From positions 124,001-188,000 of the forward strand of contig JADJDM010000012.1 of NCBI GenBank assembly GCA_016702705.1: a DNA stretch of 64,000 bases, in the 5' to 3' direction. The notes beneath the pieces were generated by a model that did not search any database, had not been told where the DNA came from, and worked only from the letters and a program-made list of their open reading frames with translations. How positions within the stretch are numbered: position 1 is the stretch's first letter; the number at the start of each line of letters is the position of its first letter. The DNA is from Bacteroidota bacterium. Lineage in GTDB: Bacteria > Bacteroidota > Bacteroidia > B-17B0 > Aurantibacillaceae. Positions 63,871-64,000 of the stretch are shown here, one piece after another. The position numbers were made by a program, and so were the translations under genes.

Positions 63871-64000
63871 GTCGTTGTTTTGGCATTTGACGTTTATAAA
63901 ACAAAGTGGAGATTTCCTGAGTTAAAGCCTCAAAATATTTTTGCTGTTCAGGTTTGCAAAGTGTTTTCATTTCTATAAAATGATTGTAATGTATATTTTC
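63860..64000 (-). CDS. C-terminal part of a Spy/CpxP-like or heavy-metal-sensor-like periplasmic protein
   Basis: The last 46 residues of a gene that continues beyond the window: HYNHFIEMKTLCKPEQQKYF, then EALTQEISTLFYKRQ and a stop at 63860-63862. The KPEQQKYF phrase is like the LTxxQ motifs of Spy/CpxP-type and periplasmic metal-sensor proteins. It overlaps the MbnP gene by 11 nt, so it belongs to the same operon. Confidence 0.5.
   Translation of the reverse strand, partial: ENIHYNHFIEMKTLCKPEQQKYFEALTQEISTLFYKRQMPKQRLEK

Overview
The window is an AT-rich stretch of a Bacteroidota chromosome, most like the Flavobacteriia/Sphingobacteriia/Chitinophagia side of the phylum. The evidence is five proteins with type IX secretion (T9SS) C-terminal sorting domains, PKD-like and FG-GAP adhesin repeats, a TonB protein, a GWxTD lipoprotein, DUF4288 and LiaF-like proteins, a truncated NuoG, and promoters of the TTTG-N19-TAnnTTTG type used in this phylum. 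No rRNA, tRNA, CRISPR array, insertion sequence or prophage was found. The content is mainly core-genome, with a few accessory islands.

Layout. 1-9,526: the tail of a T9SS type B surface protein, an NADP-type glyceraldehyde-3-phosphate dehydrogenase, and a convergent 2,428-residue repeat adhesin. 9,682-29,256 (minus strand): one long gene train, nuoA-B-(DUF805)-C-D-(aquaporin)-E-F-(triple-TonB/TPR)-G-H-I-J-K-L-M-N, then pheT and a GWxTD lipoprotein. It encodes respiratory complex I with three unrelated genes embedded between subunits. 29,459-42,604 (plus strand): ZIP-like transporter, FG-GAP/UnbV surface protein, class I aminotransferase, heptose kinase (rfaE1), signal peptidase I, a thiolase broken by an in-frame TGA, small lipoprotein, ruvB, panD, flippase-like membrane protein and heptose-1-phosphate adenylyltransferase (rfaE2). 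42,605-54,068 (minus strand): a LytTR/LytS two-component operon with LiaF and DUF4288 proteins (the regulator carries a frameshift), a ParE/RelE toxin-antitoxin pair, a phospholipase C-like protein, a TPR-CHAT protein broken by two frameshifts, an ABC permease and a T9SS cargo protein. 54,437-60,135 (plus strand): three tandem short ssb genes and comM, a truncated ORF6N gene carrying a 27-bp palindrome, then selU and selD for 2-selenouridine in tRNA. 60,132-64,000 (minus strand): a GNAT acetyltransferase, then a YHYH protein, a di-heme MauG/MbnH-type enzyme, an MbnP-family protein and the tail of a Spy/CpxP-like protein, which look like one copper-linked operon.

How the genes work together. 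The nuo train builds proton-pumping NADH dehydrogenase. rfaE1 and rfaE2 supply ADP-heptose for lipopolysaccharide cores. ssb/comM point to DNA uptake and recombination. selD makes selenophosphate for SelU. In the MbnP/MbnH pair the di-heme enzyme is expected to oxidise a Trp of its partner to create a copper site.

The points most worth a second look are the four-gene MbnP/MbnH/YHYH operon, the genes embedded in nuo, three genes whose start codon lies exactly 6 nt after a TAnnTTTG box (apparently leaderless mRNAs), intergenic hairpins built of simple repeats, and four separate coding disruptions that could be real or assembly errors.
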